Assembly: GCA_964016885.1 (NCBI GenBank)
Contig: OZ024743.1
Location: 18,578,872 to 18,642,871 of the forward strand
Direction: 5' to 3'
Length of the DNA: 64,000 bases
From: Eledone cirrhosa
Lineage: Eukaryota > Mollusca > Cephalopoda > Octopoda > Eledonidae
Shown here: positions 12,711-23,700 of the stretch, piece after piece
Layout of the letters: each line of letters begins with the position of its first letter
Numbering within the stretch: position 1 is the first letter of the stretch
The notes under the pieces: generated by a model
The model's input: only the letters and a program-made list of their open reading frames with translations
What the model was told of the DNA's origin: nothing
Databases searched by the model: none
Position numbers and translations under genes: made by a program

Positions 12711-12816
12711 CTTTGAGTCTCAGTCATTGATGTTAGTTAACTGGAAAGATTGTTGAAATGAATATCAAGCCACTACCTGCAGTCTCAGATATTCAGGACG
12801 TATCAGAGGGTTCTTG
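12711..12816 (-). mobile_element. Family A LINE, 3'-end fragment (about 106 bp)
   Basis: Closely matches the last about 106 bp of the intact family A elements (compare 20710-20815): the GAGTCTCAGTCATTGATG block, the TCAAGCCACTACCTGCAG block and GAGGGTTCTTG. It is extremely 5'-truncated and joins unrelated sequence at 12817. Confidence 0.85.
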
Positions 12817-12914
12817 TAAATATTACTACGTTTGTCAACACTAAACATATAAGCAGTAGCAATATTTTTAGTTTGTCTCAGCCAGACATTTATTTCTCGC
12901 CATTACCAATGACT

Positions 12915-13000
12915 GCAGGTGTTAAAACCGCCACCCCCACCACAGCGACAACCACCACCACCGCCACTACAGCGACAACACCCACCACCACCACCATAGC
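12915..13000 (+). repeat. (ACC)n-rich low-complexity tract
   Basis: CCACCA/CAGCGACAAC-rich tract in the 5' region of the Tx1-like element. It yields spurious Val/Trp-rich frames on the minus strand. Confidence 0.75.
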
Positions 13001-13046
13001 GACAACAGAAACAAAATAAAATAATAAATTAACTCGTGATATCGAA

Positions 13047-14180
13047 ATGAATTCAACCAAAATGAACTCTTCCACACCGAACACCACTGAAGCCACCACC
13101 ACCACAACTGAAATAAAATTAACAAAAATAACGATAACAACAACAGCAACAATGAAATTAAGAAATCTACCCATGAGTTTTGCGAGAGTAGCAAAAACGT
13201 GCGAAGCGATTCAGGTAACTCAGGAGGAATTAGAAGAAGCCAAAAGAATGGTAAAGAAAGATGGGTACATGGTCAGCCTATCCCCCCCCCAGACACACAA
13301 ACCTAATAAAATGGATCATCGTCGCCTATTCACCGTGTCTTTTAGGACAATTAACATAAAGACGCGCCGAGTGGAACGGGCATCCGAGTCCCAGATCCAA
13401 AAAGGTTTGGGACATGTGTGGGCAAAAAAAACCCACGTCAGACGTGGGCAGAAATATGGAACCGTGGAGGTGTTCTTTGAAACACCACAGGAGGCTAGAG
13501 AACACTCCATGGCCCCATTAAGAAGTGACGACTTCACACTCGTCCCAAGCTATTGTGGCCAGAGACTCGTAAAGATCAGGCTGACCCACATTCTCCGGTC
13601 ATCGAAATTCCCTGGCTAATAGTTGCCGTCCTCGCCGGCATCGAAGCCAACACCAAAGTAATCGAAATAGCGAAATAAAAGCAGGAGAACTGGTCCGGAT
13701 CTGGGATGGAGCTCCTGATCCAAACGGACCAAAAAAGCATTGACGAGATCCCAGAGGTAATAGACCTCACTGACGGCAGCCACCTCACCGTAATCGTCGA
13801 GGTCAGAAGGCCTAGGTGTGTCGTTTGTGGTGAAGGAACCCACCTAAGGGCTTTCTGCCCTCAGGCTAAAAGGTTAAGGCCACCTCTCTTACCAATCCCA
13901 GTGACTCAACCATCAACACCACCAGCAGCAGAGATGGCAGCAACAACTGTAGCAGCAACAACAGAAGCAACTGTAACAGCAACAACCCCAACAAAAGTAG
14001 CAAAACCAACACCACCACCACCCAACCCGCCAGAAATAGCACCAGCGCCTACACCATCCACCAGCCACAACCAAAACCAACACCTGTCGAGGATTTTCCA
14101 CTCCCCGGTCTATCACAACTGAAGACAGATTGTGACGACGAGGAGTGGGAAACGGTATCAGGAAAAAAGAAAAAAAGAAA
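13047..14180 (+). pseudogene. ORF1 (gag-like, CCHC zinc knuckle) of the Tx1-like LINE
   Basis: Likely RNA-binding ORF1. The first 190 codons (13047-13619) include a Thr-rich N terminus and a possible RRM-like fold (RLFTVSFRTINI ... GTVEVFFETPQEA). The frame then shifts near 13610, crosses an in-frame TAA at 13676-13678, and continues in the frame of 13706-14122. That part contains a zinc knuckle CVVCGEGTHLRAFC (13817-13858; C-X2-C-X4-H-X4-C) and a Thr/Pro-rich tail. Another shift near 14100 reaches an acidic DDEEWETVSGKKKK terminus ending about 14180. CCHC knuckles in LINE ORF1 proteins bind element RNA. Two frameshifts and one stop make it non-functional. Confidence 0.7.
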
Positions 14181-14274
14181 CTAAAAAAGAAAAAATTCTC
14201 TTCCTTCCCCCTCCAAAAACGAAATACATAGGGAAACAAATAAACTATCAAAGAAAAAAGTTCGGACAGATATG

Positions 14275-14425
14275 CCGCCATCCACACCAGCATCACCAAC
14301 CCCATCACCACAAACACCAACACCATCACCATCATTAACACCAACACCACCATCACCTACACCACAAAAGTCACCAAAAAGCGAAACAGAAACAAACCCA
14401 CAACAAACGCAAACAAAACAAAACA
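14275..14425 (+). repeat. (CAC/CCA)n-rich low-complexity tract
   Basis: Repeated CACCAACACC / CATCACCATCA-type sequence between ORF1 and the SINE; it gives a Thr/Pro/Ser-only translation. Confidence 0.75.
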
Positions 14426-14472
14426 ACCAAAACGATATACACTACACAGCATTTGGATTGGCAGTATCAGTA

Positions 14473-14630
14473 GAGGGTCGGACGCCATGCTTTCCAGCAT
14501 AGTTACGTCCCTTTACGATCTGAGTTCAAATCCCGCCGAGGTTGACTTTGCCTTTCATCCTTACGGGGTCGATAAAATAAAGTACCAGTAATGCACTGGG
14601 TAATTGCTGGCCTTGTGCCTAAAGTAGAAA
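14473..14630 (+). mobile_element. Cephalopod-type tRNA-derived SINE
   Basis: The body contains a Pol III B-box-like GAGTTCAAATC (14522-14532), the GACTTTGCCTTTCATCC segment, GGGGTCGATAAAATAAAGTA and a 3' end GGCCTTGTGCCTAAAGTAGAAA-like run. I recognise this arrangement as the SINE group that is very common in octopus genomes. It interrupts the Tx1-like LINE between ORF1 and ORF2. The A box is poorly preserved and I see no clear target-site duplication. Confidence 0.75.
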
Positions 14631-14948
14631 CAATTAAATTTGAACAACAACCAATTATTGCACTACATGCAACACAACACCAGCATCACAGAAAAAGACT
14701 ACAGATAACCCAAAAGTTTACACCACCTCCACACATACAAATCACTCGCATCACACAGAAAACGTACACGACACTAAAACAAAAGTTCCCCAAAGACATC
14801 GGAGACTTCCGACAAACACTCTCCAGGAGGATTTATAAGTACATCCTTCCGGAGGAGGCCACGAGCAGTGAAAAGTATGGACAAACCATCCTTCCTCTAG
14901 GAGAAGTAAGGTAAGGGGTCTTTCCCATCTTTTCCACTCCATTTCAAC
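14631..14948 (+). other. Inter-ORF spacer of the Tx1-like LINE
   Basis: Holds a 107-codon frame (14591-14914), partly within the SINE, whose end (FPKDIGDFRQTLSRRI ... EATSSEKYG) may be the C-terminal remnant of ORF1 displaced by the SINE and repeat expansion. I see no recognised domain. Confidence 0.4.
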
Positions 14949-15575
14949 ATGATCTCACTCAGAATAGGCAGCATAAATGCGGGTGGCTTGGGGTCGTCAT
15001 GGTAGCAGGGCCACCTGCTCAACGACCTCAGATCTTCGGCGGCTACGATGTTTACGAATCTCCCAGCCGTCCGGGATCGGGGGGTAGAGTTGCTGTGCTT
15101 TTTCGGAGAGGTTTGGATCTCGCCATGCGGGCCATGCTCCTGGACCCAGAAGGTAAGTTGGTCGTGCTGGACGTGACCAGCGGAGATGGGCAAGCTTTCA
15201 GGCTAGTGGCTTTCTATGCCGCAACAGGTGCAGGGCGGCCTGATTTCTTCCGGCGTCTGGAGAACTTTCTTGGAACACCCGCTCTTTAGCGTAGTGGGCG
15301 ACTGGAACGGGTTCTTAGATGCACGCTGGGACTGTGTGGGATTAGCGGATAGGGGAGGAGGGTGCAAGAGCCTCACCAACCTGCTCAGGCGTTTTGAACT
15401 GTCTGGCCGGTACCGATTGGATTTCTCGAATGTGCCAATGTGGACTTGGACAAATCGCATAGGGTTATCCAGATCATATCTAGATAGAGTATTTTGAAGG
15501 GAAATAGATAGGTCTAGCATAGGCTGTCCACAATTCAAGATAGTCAGCTACACGGACCACAAATTCGTGATCTGT
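14949..15575 (+). pseudogene. ORF2 endonuclease domain of the Tx1-like LINE, broken
   Basis: An ATG at 14949 opens an APE-type endonuclease (MISLRIGSINAGGLGSSW) but meets TAG at 15003-15005. The region with the catalytic QET-type Glu appears deleted: the sequence jumps to a GGYDVYESPS segment. The next piece (14999-15289) ends at TAG, after which frame 15216-15497 supplies GDWNGFLD, WTWTN and SYLDRVF. A TGA at 15495-15497 interrupts this frame, and the same frame then continues through VSYTDHKFVICVL, where TDH is the catalytic SDH box. There are thus at least two stops, one frameshift and an internal deletion. Confidence 0.75.
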
Positions 15576-18296
15576 GTGCTTGACTTAGATAGGCTTCTGA
15601 GACGAGGACCCGGCTACTGCAAGCTAAACGCGTCCTTACCAGCGCGCAAGGCCTACAGAGACCGGATTAGCGAACTAGTTAAGCGGGCGTTGACGGGGGC
15701 CATCGGCAACAACAAGTGTTGGTTTGCCCTGAAAAGAGCGATTAGAATAGAGTCCATTAGGTTTAGTAAGGCAGTAGCAATAGAGAAAAATACAGCAGAG
15801 GAAGAACTAGTTAAAAAATTAGACGAGGCGCTTAGCAAAGGTATCGGGACCGACGTACTTGCGGTGAAATTGGCCCTTAACCAATTCTTCAATGCAAAGC
15901 ACGAAGGCTGCGTTGTCAGAGCTAGGGTGCGTTCTCTGAGACATGAGGAGCAGACAGCCGTTCAAAGGGCCCGAGTGGTGGAGGCGCGTCGTGGAAACAC
16001 AGGCACGATCCGGTCTTTGGTGGACCACGACGGGCGCATGCTACTCAATCCCGGGAAAATGTGTGAAGCTTTCCAGCGACACTTCGCCCAGCTGTTCGGG
16101 GGCAGCAGCGGGCCGAATCGAGGGATGAACTTTAGTGTCTACCTTGACGGACTGCCGCGTGTCTCGGCCACTGAGGGGAAGGGTTGCGAAAAGCCGATAA
16201 CAGCCGCTGAAGTACGGGAGGCAATGACTGGCTGCACAAGGGGTAAGTCGCCTGGTTTGGTTGGTCTGCCCTATGAACTTTACGTACAGATGCCAGACTT
16301 GTTCGGAGGCCTCTTGGCGGACGTCTACTACAACTGGCAACAGAACGGTAGAATTCCCAGCTCTGTGAGCCGAGGAGCGGTGGCACTGCTGAGAAAGGAT
16401 CCGAACAAGGGGGATAACATAGATAATTTCAGGCCCATAACTCTGCTAAACACAGAGTTCAAGATTTTTGTCAAGGTGCTAGCAAAGAGGTTGGCGCTTG
16501 TCGTTGGTGGTCTAGTGCGAGAGGTGCAGACATGCGCCCTTCCCGACAGATCCATCCACGACAACGTCCACCTCATGCGATACATCGTAGAAAGGGTAGC
16601 TAGGGAACCTGGCACGGGTGGGTCCTTGATCAATTTAGATCAGTCGAAAGCTTTCGATAGGATCGACCATCGTTACCTAACGGCTGACCTGAGGGCGGCT
16701 GTCTTTGGGCCCGTCTTCAGAGACTGGATCGCTGCCATGCACAGCGACATCTGCTCTGTGGTGAGTGTGAACGGTCACCTTTCGGAAGCGTTCAACCTCA
16801 TGCGCTCGGTCCGCCAAAGATATCCCCTCTCGTCCCTCATGTACGTATTGACTCTCGAGCAATTACTGCACAAACTGGAGACGTTGAGGTGTGTCTCGCG
16901 CGAACTAGGATGCGGAAGATCCGTGCCAGCATATGCGGACGATATCACAGTAGTCCTGTCGAACGCCAAACACATCGAGGCGATCGGCACTACACTAAGA
17001 GAATACGAAGCGGTGACAGGAGCAATGATCAACCAGGAAAAGTCAGTGGGCCTGCAGCTCGGCACCTGGAGAGACAGGTCCATCCCGTCCAATAGCGTCG
17101 TCGGGCGCTGGACGGACGGACCGGTTAAATTGCTTGGGGTCTGGTTCGGTCCCGACCTCCAGACGGACAAAAACCGGGACAAGGTGACGAGCAGGATAGC
17201 TTCTCTCACCGAGAAATGGGCGGAGAGGAAGCAATCCCTGAAAGGTCGAGCGGAGGTGGCTAACGCATATATCGCGTCCGTCCTCTACTACCGCCTGACC
17301 GTCGTACCTTGTCCTAAGCCCCGCCTGACTGCGCTGGAGCGTTTGCTCTTTCGCTTTTTGTGGAAGGGACGCGCTCCGATGGTGAGGCGGTCCATCTGAT
17401 GTCAACAAACGCTACGTGGAGGGCTGGGAATGCTGTGGCTGATGATGCACAGACACGCGCTCAGGCTACGACATCTCCACCTCTTCCTCGATGGTGATCA
17501 GGTGGGCTCGCCGTTTTCTAAACGTGTCTTTCCCAGCTCGTCTCCTTGACGGAGCTGCAGTCCTGGGTCAAGCGAAGACCGAGAGGGAGCGCTACGAGAC
17601 TGGAATATTTCAGGCGCTGACAGCCCTCGACCAATCGGCCAATGTGATCGGTGGAAACTCCACCTTGGCGTTCTATAGAGGGTTAGTGGAGGGGAAGGCG
17701 ACGACGTACTTGAGGAAACTCTAGGCGTCGACGAAAATCAACTAGCCAATGTCTTCGGAAGAACTTTCGGGCCGGGGCCTATGGATAACTTCCACAAATA
17801 CCTGGCCTGGCAGTGCTACCGAGGAGCTTTACCATTTCGGGATAAACTCTACAGGCATGGAGGTGCCGTTAGTTGGGCATGTCCGAGATGCGCGCAGGGC
17901 GACGAAACCGTCCTGCACGCACTCGTCCAGTGTCCGAGCATTGCTGACTTGTGGGTTTATGTCGAACACCTGCTATCACGTGTAGGACGGATCCAGCTAT
18001 CAGCTGAGTCCATCGTGAGGATTTCCCCACCCTCTTCCTTTAGCCGGGTAGGGCAGGCAGTGTTTATCTGTATGGTGGCCATGCCGAAAGAGATAGTATG
18101 GTGGACACGTTTAAAAGGGCTGAAGACGAGCACTTACCTCTTCGGTGATGCCCTGATTAACTTTTTCAAATTTCATTTGAAAAGGAAAATCAGGGTAGAG
18201 AGGGAAGTGTTCTCTTCCCAGCATTTTGTTGAAAGATGGGTGAGAGAAGCAAGTATGGCTCGAGTGAATGGGCCTATTCTGAGTATGTGTCTGTAA
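15498..18296 (+). pseudogene. ORF2 reverse transcriptase and C-terminal region of the Tx1-like LINE
   Basis: The frame is open from 15498 to the TGA at 17397-17399. Counting residues from the GTG at 15567: fingers motif GKSPGLVGLPYELY at 226-239 (normally Asp where Val232 sits), FRPITLLNTEFKI at 288-300, motif A INLDQSKAFDRIDH at 355-368, motif B VRQRYPLSSL at 415-424 (normally QGCP, so both G418 and C419 are replaced), and motif C YADD at 456-459. After the stop the same frame continues to about 17570, shifts for 17491-17724, and returns for 17725-18296, which carries a C-X2-C-X8-H-X4-C knuckle at 17880-17933. A dead RT. Confidence 0.85.
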
Positions 18297-18538
18297 ATTA
18301 AAGGTGGAACACTGGGAGAGAGCAATTGCCCTGGTGGTCAGGATCACTGTGGCCTTTTAATGGGCTTTCTCCACAAATATCCCTCGGAAGCCTCCCCCCT
18401 ATTGGGGAATTTTTCATTGTTATTTTTTTGTTACATCCTCATTGTTTATTTTTTTTTACACGCAGAAATGCCCATTTGTACCGTCCTGTATTGTACTGTA
18501 CTCTCCTTAATGTATACTGTATGTAAACCCTTGTGGTG

Positions 18539-18544
18539 AATAAA
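18539..18544 (+). promoter_or_regulatory. AATAAA polyadenylation signal of the Tx1-like LINE
   Basis: AATAAA follows the conserved 3' end CCCTTGTGGTG and precedes an A-rich stretch; the truncated second copy has the same signal at 20276-20281. Confidence 0.6.
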
Positions 18545-18573
18545 GAAAGTAAAAAAAAGAAAGCTTTTTGTTG

Positions 18574-18590
18574 TTATTATTATTATTATT
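18574..18590. repeat. Short (ATT)n tract between Tx1-like and family B 3' ends
   Basis: ATT run joining the Tx1-like tail (plus) to a family B tail (minus) in tail-to-tail arrangement. Confidence 0.8.
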
Positions 18591-19490
18591 ACAGCTGCAT
18601 TTATCTTGCTTTATGTTCATACGAGTTATCACCAAGTCACAACCAGTGACCTCAAGAGACAACAAGGTCCACCATGTTCAAGAAAGAACATACATACTCG
18701 CACATGCATCTTTAGGTGTTTAGACTTGTGATGTACTTATATTGACTAAATCTTCCTTAGTATATGGGCAGTTCCCATTAGTACTATCTTTTGTATTTCT
18801 CCTATGCGCGGGTTTCCTGGGATTTGCGATATGTAATCATTAGACCCCTTAGGTATCATTCCCAGAGCGCCTACAACCACTGGTATTGTTTTAGTTCTCA
18901 ATTTCCACATTTTTCCAATTTCTATCTCCATGTCCTTATACTTGCTCAATTTTTCAAATGTTTTTATAGATACATTCTTGTCTATTGGAACGGACATATC
19001 AATTAGCAGGCATACCCTCTTTTTAAAGTCCTTCAATATTATATCAGGTTTATTTGCATCTATTTTTCGGTCTGTTTGGACGCTAAAGTTCCACAAGATT
19101 GAGATGTGATCTTTTTCAAGTATGGGAGGTGGTTGATGCTCCCACCAATTCTTTTGATGGGACAGGTCAAAATGCTTACACATTATCCAATGTATGTATT
19201 GTGCATCTCTGTCATGCCTGTTTAGGTATTCGGTTGGAGCTATAGGACTGCAAATTGAAATTATATGGTCAATGGTCTCTGGTTGTTTTTTACATGCACG
19301 GCATAATGGGCTGCATCCATTTTTTATTATGTTGGCTTGGTAATTTTTGTTGACAGACACTGATCTTGTGATGATATAATCAGTCCTTCAGTCTCCGATT
19401 TCAGTCCAGATTATGCCAACCACTGATGGGTTAAGGTTTTGTCAACATCAGGATTGTTATCTCGTTCTGGGTATTTTCTATACAGAAGCA
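18591..19490 (-). mobile_element. Family B RLE-type LINE, 5'-truncated 3' fragment
   Basis: Minus-strand 3' portion of family B. It begins with the same ACAGCTGCATTTATCTTGCT-type end next to (ATT)n as the 9771 copy and extends through the endonuclease and zinc knuckle. Upstream of the open frame, 19360-19490 still reads as LINE protein (YRKYPERDNN ... THQWL) but with a stop and a frameshift. At about 19490 it joins a truncated Tx1-like copy. Confidence 0.85.
18746..19360 (-). pseudogene. Zinc knuckle plus restriction-like endonuclease fragment, family B
   Basis: A 204-codon open remnant carrying the C-terminal LINE module. A C-X2-C-X8-H-X4-C knuckle (CRACKKQPETIDHIISIC) near residues 20-37 is followed by a Trp-rich link and the endonuclease core KPDIILKDF ... 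LLIDMSVP, with 14 residues between the two Asp. The C terminus ends in GEIQKIVLMGTAHILRKI, the counterpart of the family A terminus. In R2/R4-type elements this module nicks the target site and helps position the RNA. No RT domain is attached, so it is not autonomous. Confidence 0.8.
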
Positions 19491-20283
19491 TTTCTTGGGA
19501 AGAACTTTCGGGCCGGGACCTATGGACAACTTACAGAAATCTCTGGCCTGGCAGTGCAACCGAGAAAACTTGCCAGTTCGGGATAAACTCTACGGGCATG
19601 GAGGTGCCGTCAGCCGGGCATGTCCGAGATGCGCGCAGGGCAACGAAACCGTCCTGCACGCACTCGTACAGTGTCCGAAAATTGATGACTTGTGGGTTTA
19701 TGTCGAACACCTGCTGTCGCGTGTAGGACGGATCCGGCTATCATCTGAGGCAATCGTGAGGATTGCCCAGCCCTCTTCCTTTAGCCGGGAAGGGCAGGCA
19801 GTTTTTATCTGTCTTGTGGCCATGGCGAAAGAGATAGCATGGTGGACACGTTTGAAAGGGCTGAAGACGAGCACTTACCTCTTCGGTGATGCCCTGATTG
19901 ATTTTTCAAATTTCGTTTGAAAAGGAAAATCAGAGTAGAGAGGGAAGTGCTCTCTTCCCAGTATTTTGTTGAATGATGGGTGAGAGAAGCAAGAATGGCC
20001 CGAGGGAATGGGCCTACTCTGAGTACTTATATGTAAATTAAAGGTGGAAAACTGGGAGAGGGCACTTGCCTTGGAGGTCAGGCTCACTGTGGCCTTATAA
20101 TGGGCTTTCTCCACAAATGTTCCTCCGAAGTCTCCCCCCTATTGGGGAATTTTTCATTGTTTTTTTTTTGTTACATCCTCTGTTTTTGTTTTTTACACGC
20201 AGAAATGCCCATTAGTACCGTCCTGTATTGTCCTGCACAGTCCTTAATGTATACTTTATGTAAACCCTTGTGGTTAATAAAGA
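19491..20283 (+). mobile_element. Tx1-like LINE, 5'-truncated 3' fragment
   Basis: Matches 17755-18550 with moderate divergence. It encodes the C-terminal knuckle region (open frame 19495-19920, LAWQCNRENLPVRDKLYGHGG ...) and the 3' UTR, and ends with AATAAA at 20276-20281. It is bounded on the left by family B sequence and on the right by (ATT)n. Confidence 0.85.
19495..19920 (+). pseudogene. C-terminal ORF2 fragment of a Tx1-like LINE
   Basis: A 141-codon frame homologous to 17757-18170. It includes the C-X2-C-X8-H-X4-C zinc knuckle (CPRCAQGNETVLHALVQC) and the conserved WWTRLKGLKTSTYLFGDAL stretch. It is cut short by a TGA at 19918-19920 where the longer copy continues (KRKIRVEREV). No RT domain is present. 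Confidence 0.75.
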
Positions 20284-20308
20284 ATTAATAATAATTATTA
20301 TTATTATT
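20284..20308. repeat. (ATT)n tract between Tx1-like and family B 3' ends
   Basis: Second instance of the Tx1 tail / (ATT)n / family B tail junction seen at 18574-18590. Confidence 0.8.
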
Positions 20309-20665
20309 ACAGTTGCATTTATCTTGGTTTATGTCATACGAGTTATCACCAAGTCACAACCAGTGACCTCAAGAGACAACAAGGTCCGCCATGTTTAAGA
20401 AAGAACATACATACTCACACATGCATCTTTAGTGTTTAGACTTGTGATGTACTTATATTGACAGAATCTTCCTTAGTATATGGGCAGTTCCCATTAGTAC
20501 TATCTTTTGTATTTCTCCTATACGCGGGTTTCCTGGGATTTGCGATAAGTAATCATTAGACCACTTAGGTATCATTCCCAGAGCGCCTAACACCACTGGT
20601 ATTGTTTTAGTTCTCAATTTCCACATTTTTCCAATTTCTATCTCCAGGTCCTTATACTTGCTCAA

Positions 20666-20668
<3 letters not shown>
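20309..20668 (-). mobile_element. Family B RLE-type LINE, short 3' fragment
   Basis: Near match to 18591-18957, encoding the end of the endonuclease (open frame 20665-20453, SKYKDLEIEIGKMWKLRTKTIPV ...). It stops abruptly at an (ATT)n tract. Confidence 0.85.
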
Positions 20669-20697
<29 letters not shown>

Positions 20698-20709
20698 GTT
20701 ATTGTTATT
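20669..20709. repeat. (ATT)n tract at the 3' end of family A copy 1
   Basis: ATT repeats followed by GTT/ATT-type units; on the element strand this is a (TAA)n-like tail. Confidence 0.9.
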
Positions 20710-20783
20710 CCTTGAATCTCAGTCATTGATGTTGGTTAACTGGAAAGTCCGTTGGATTGAATATCAAGCCACTACCTGCAGCC

Positions 20784-23700
20784 TCAGATATTCAGGACGT
20801 ATCGGAGGGTTCTTGCCGTTCCAAGCAAGCATGCCTTTTGAAGCGTTCCAAAAAGCGTGAAGGGGCCGATTTTCTTTAACCATCCCTGGAAACTTTTGGA
20901 GATAGTCCCCAGTGCGCCTATGACAATCGGGATCACTTTGACTTCATGGCAGTTCCAAATCCTTTTCACCTCCCACTTTAGGTCCTGGTATCGGTTAATT
21001 TTCTCCCTCTCCTTCTCTTGCACTCTCGTGTCGAACGGGCAGGCCACATCCACAATCAGGCACGATCTTTTTTCTTTGTCCACAACCACCAGGTCAGGTC
21101 TATCGTGTTCCAGTTTTTTGTCCGTCTGTATCCTAAAATCCCACAGCACCTCCACCTGACTGTTCTCCATCACCGCCTCTGGCCTATGCTCATACCATTT
21201 CTCAGAATGTGGTAGATTGTTTACTTTGCACAGGTGCCAGTGGATCACCCTGCCCATCACATCGTGTCTCCAGCCCTTATAGTGGGTCTGGGCTAGGTGT
21301 TTACACTCGGACACAATGTGAGCCACAGTCTCCTCTCTCTCTCCACAGATCCTGCACAGTGGGCTAGCCTCCTCCTTGTAGATATGGTGCTTCAACCACT
21401 TCGTTTTGAGGGCCTGCTCCTGCGCAGCCATTAGCATTCCTTCTGTAGCCTTTTTGAGGTCTCCTCTTCTCAACCAGTTCCATGTCTGTGGATCTCTAAA
21501 TTCAGTTTTCTCAAAGAAGGTACTATGAAGGGATTTTCCCTTAAGGCTGCTCTTCCTCCTTGATGTTATTTCCTCCTTGGATATCCCCTGGCCTACTGTC
21601 CCCTCCTTCAGTACAGCTCTGAGCATTGGCTCCTTACTATAGGTCACGTATTTGTATAGGTTGTTTTTCTCCATCTGAACACAGTCCTCTATGCTGATAA
21701 GACCTCTTCCACCCTCAGATCTCCTTAGGTAGAGTCTATCGACATCACTCCTCTTGTGGAACATGTTGTAGATAGTCAATAGCTTCCTAGTCTTCCTATC
21801 CATTTCTTTTTGTTCAGCAACATTCCATCTCAGAATTCCCGCACTGTACCTAATAATAGACACAGCTCGGGAATTTACTGCGCTTATGGCATTTCTGCTG
21901 TTCAGATGTGACTTCAATACGCTCCTTACTCTCCGAATGTATTCAGTTCTTAACAATTCCTTCATTTTTTTGTTCTTTATGCCATCAGCCTCCAGAACGC
22001 CCAAATACTTGTATCCTTCCTCAGAGTCAATTTCCTTTATCATCTCACCTGTTGGTATCTGGATCCCGTTACTTCTGCTCAACCTACCCCTCCTCATCAC
22101 AATGACTCCACATTTACCAATACCAAACTGCATACATATATCACTGGTGAAAATACGGACAGTGTCAACAAGCACATCCAACTCCTTCTCACTTTTCCCG
22201 AAGAGCTTAAGATCGTCCATGAAGAGGAGGTGATTGATGGTAAGCTCTCCCCTTCCCAACTTGTATCCTGCTCTCACTTTTCGCAGCATAATGGTCAAGG
22301 GCATCAGGGCAAGGACAAACAACAGAGGGGACAGGCTATCTCCCTGGAAGATACCTCTCTTGATCTTCACGCTTCCCAAGGATACTCCAGTTGATGTCAA
22401 CTCTGTCTCCCAGGACCCCATACTCCTGCCCAGCAACTGTCTGATGTTATCTGCCACCCTGAAGATCTCCAGGCTTTTGGTGATCCAGGAATGAGGCACC
22501 ATGTCAAATGCCTTTCTGTAGTCTATCCATCCCATGGCAAGATCAGTGTGTCTCCTCCTGCAATTCCCCATTACCATCTTATCAATAAGCAACTGGTCCT
22601 TTGTACCACGTGACTTCTTTCGGCATCCTTTCTGTTCGTCCGGCAACAAGTTGTTTGTGTGGAGGTGATGGTAGATTTCCTCAGACACAATGCTCGTCAA
22701 CAGTTTCCACATTACGGGCAGACATGTGATAGGTCTATAGTTGGTAACATCATTACCCTTGATTCGGTCTTTCATTATCAGAACTGTGGTACCTTTTGTC
22801 AACCACTCTGGCACCTCACCCGACACCAAGCAGTCATTGAACATGGCCGTCAGCTTCGGGTGGAGGGATGTTAAATGTTTAATCCAATACCCCTGCACAC
22901 CACCTGGGCCTGGTGATTTCCAGTTGGTTAGTTTTTTGGCTTGCCCCTTAAGAGTTTCAACTGTGATACTCAAATCAGTCTGTTGCTGTGCCTGCTCACC
23001 GATCTCCCTCTGTACTGTCTCAATCCACCCTGCCTGGGCATTGTGTCTAACATCCTGCTCCCATATTCCTCTCCAGAATGTTTTAGCTTGTTCCGCCCCA
23101 GGGATCAAGTCGTTGCCTCTTTCTTTCCCCTCAAGCTGTCCAAACAGCATCTTCTGGTTGTTGTCGAACATGCGGTTCTGTTTATACTGACTGACTCTGT
23201 TCTCGTATCGCCTGATTTTGGCACTCTTTGCTACAATGCGTTGCTTCAATTCCTCTATGATAATATTTAGCTTTTTACTCCTAGTTTTGTATTTTATTTC
23301 CAGTCTATTTTTAGTGCCTATGTTTTTTAGTGTCCCATTCAGTAGTGACTCAAGCTTTCCTATGTCATTTCTCATTTCCTCGATTTGCCCACTCAGTCGC
23401 TTCTTCCACCACGGCTCTGCTCTTTCTTGTCTGTTGTTTCCTCTCGCTTTTATACCAAGTAGTTTCCTCACCGTATTTGCTGTTGCTTTGAGGATATTGT
23501 TGCACTGGTGAAGACTCCTCGCCTCAAGGTATGGGATGACTTTGTTTACCTTAGCTGTTGTTTCTTTTAACTTTTTCCTGTCTACAAATCTTAGGTTCAT
23601 AGGTCTCCCACTATCATTGTTCAACTCATCTACCACTAAATTTAGGATGTCAACCGAATCTTGTCCTAGCCCGTCAGCATTCATCTCCTCAGTGGCCGTA

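Larger units (their letters stand above)
12817..18560 (+). mobile_element. Tx1/L1-like LINE, near full length but inactive
   Basis: Plus-strand element with a CCA/ACC-rich 5' region, a gag-like ORF1 with a CCHC knuckle (13047 to about 14180), a simple-repeat and SINE-bearing middle, and an ORF2 (14949-18296) with AP endonuclease, RT and a C-terminal zinc knuckle. An AATAAA at 18539-18544 precedes an A-rich tail. RT and endonuclease landmarks (SINAGGL, GDWNGF, TDHK, FRPITLLNTEFKI, AYADDITVV) suit the Tx1 branch of the L1 superclade. Stops and frameshifts in both ORFs make it non-autonomous. The 5' boundary is uncertain; 12817 is where a family A fragment ends. Confidence 0.8.
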
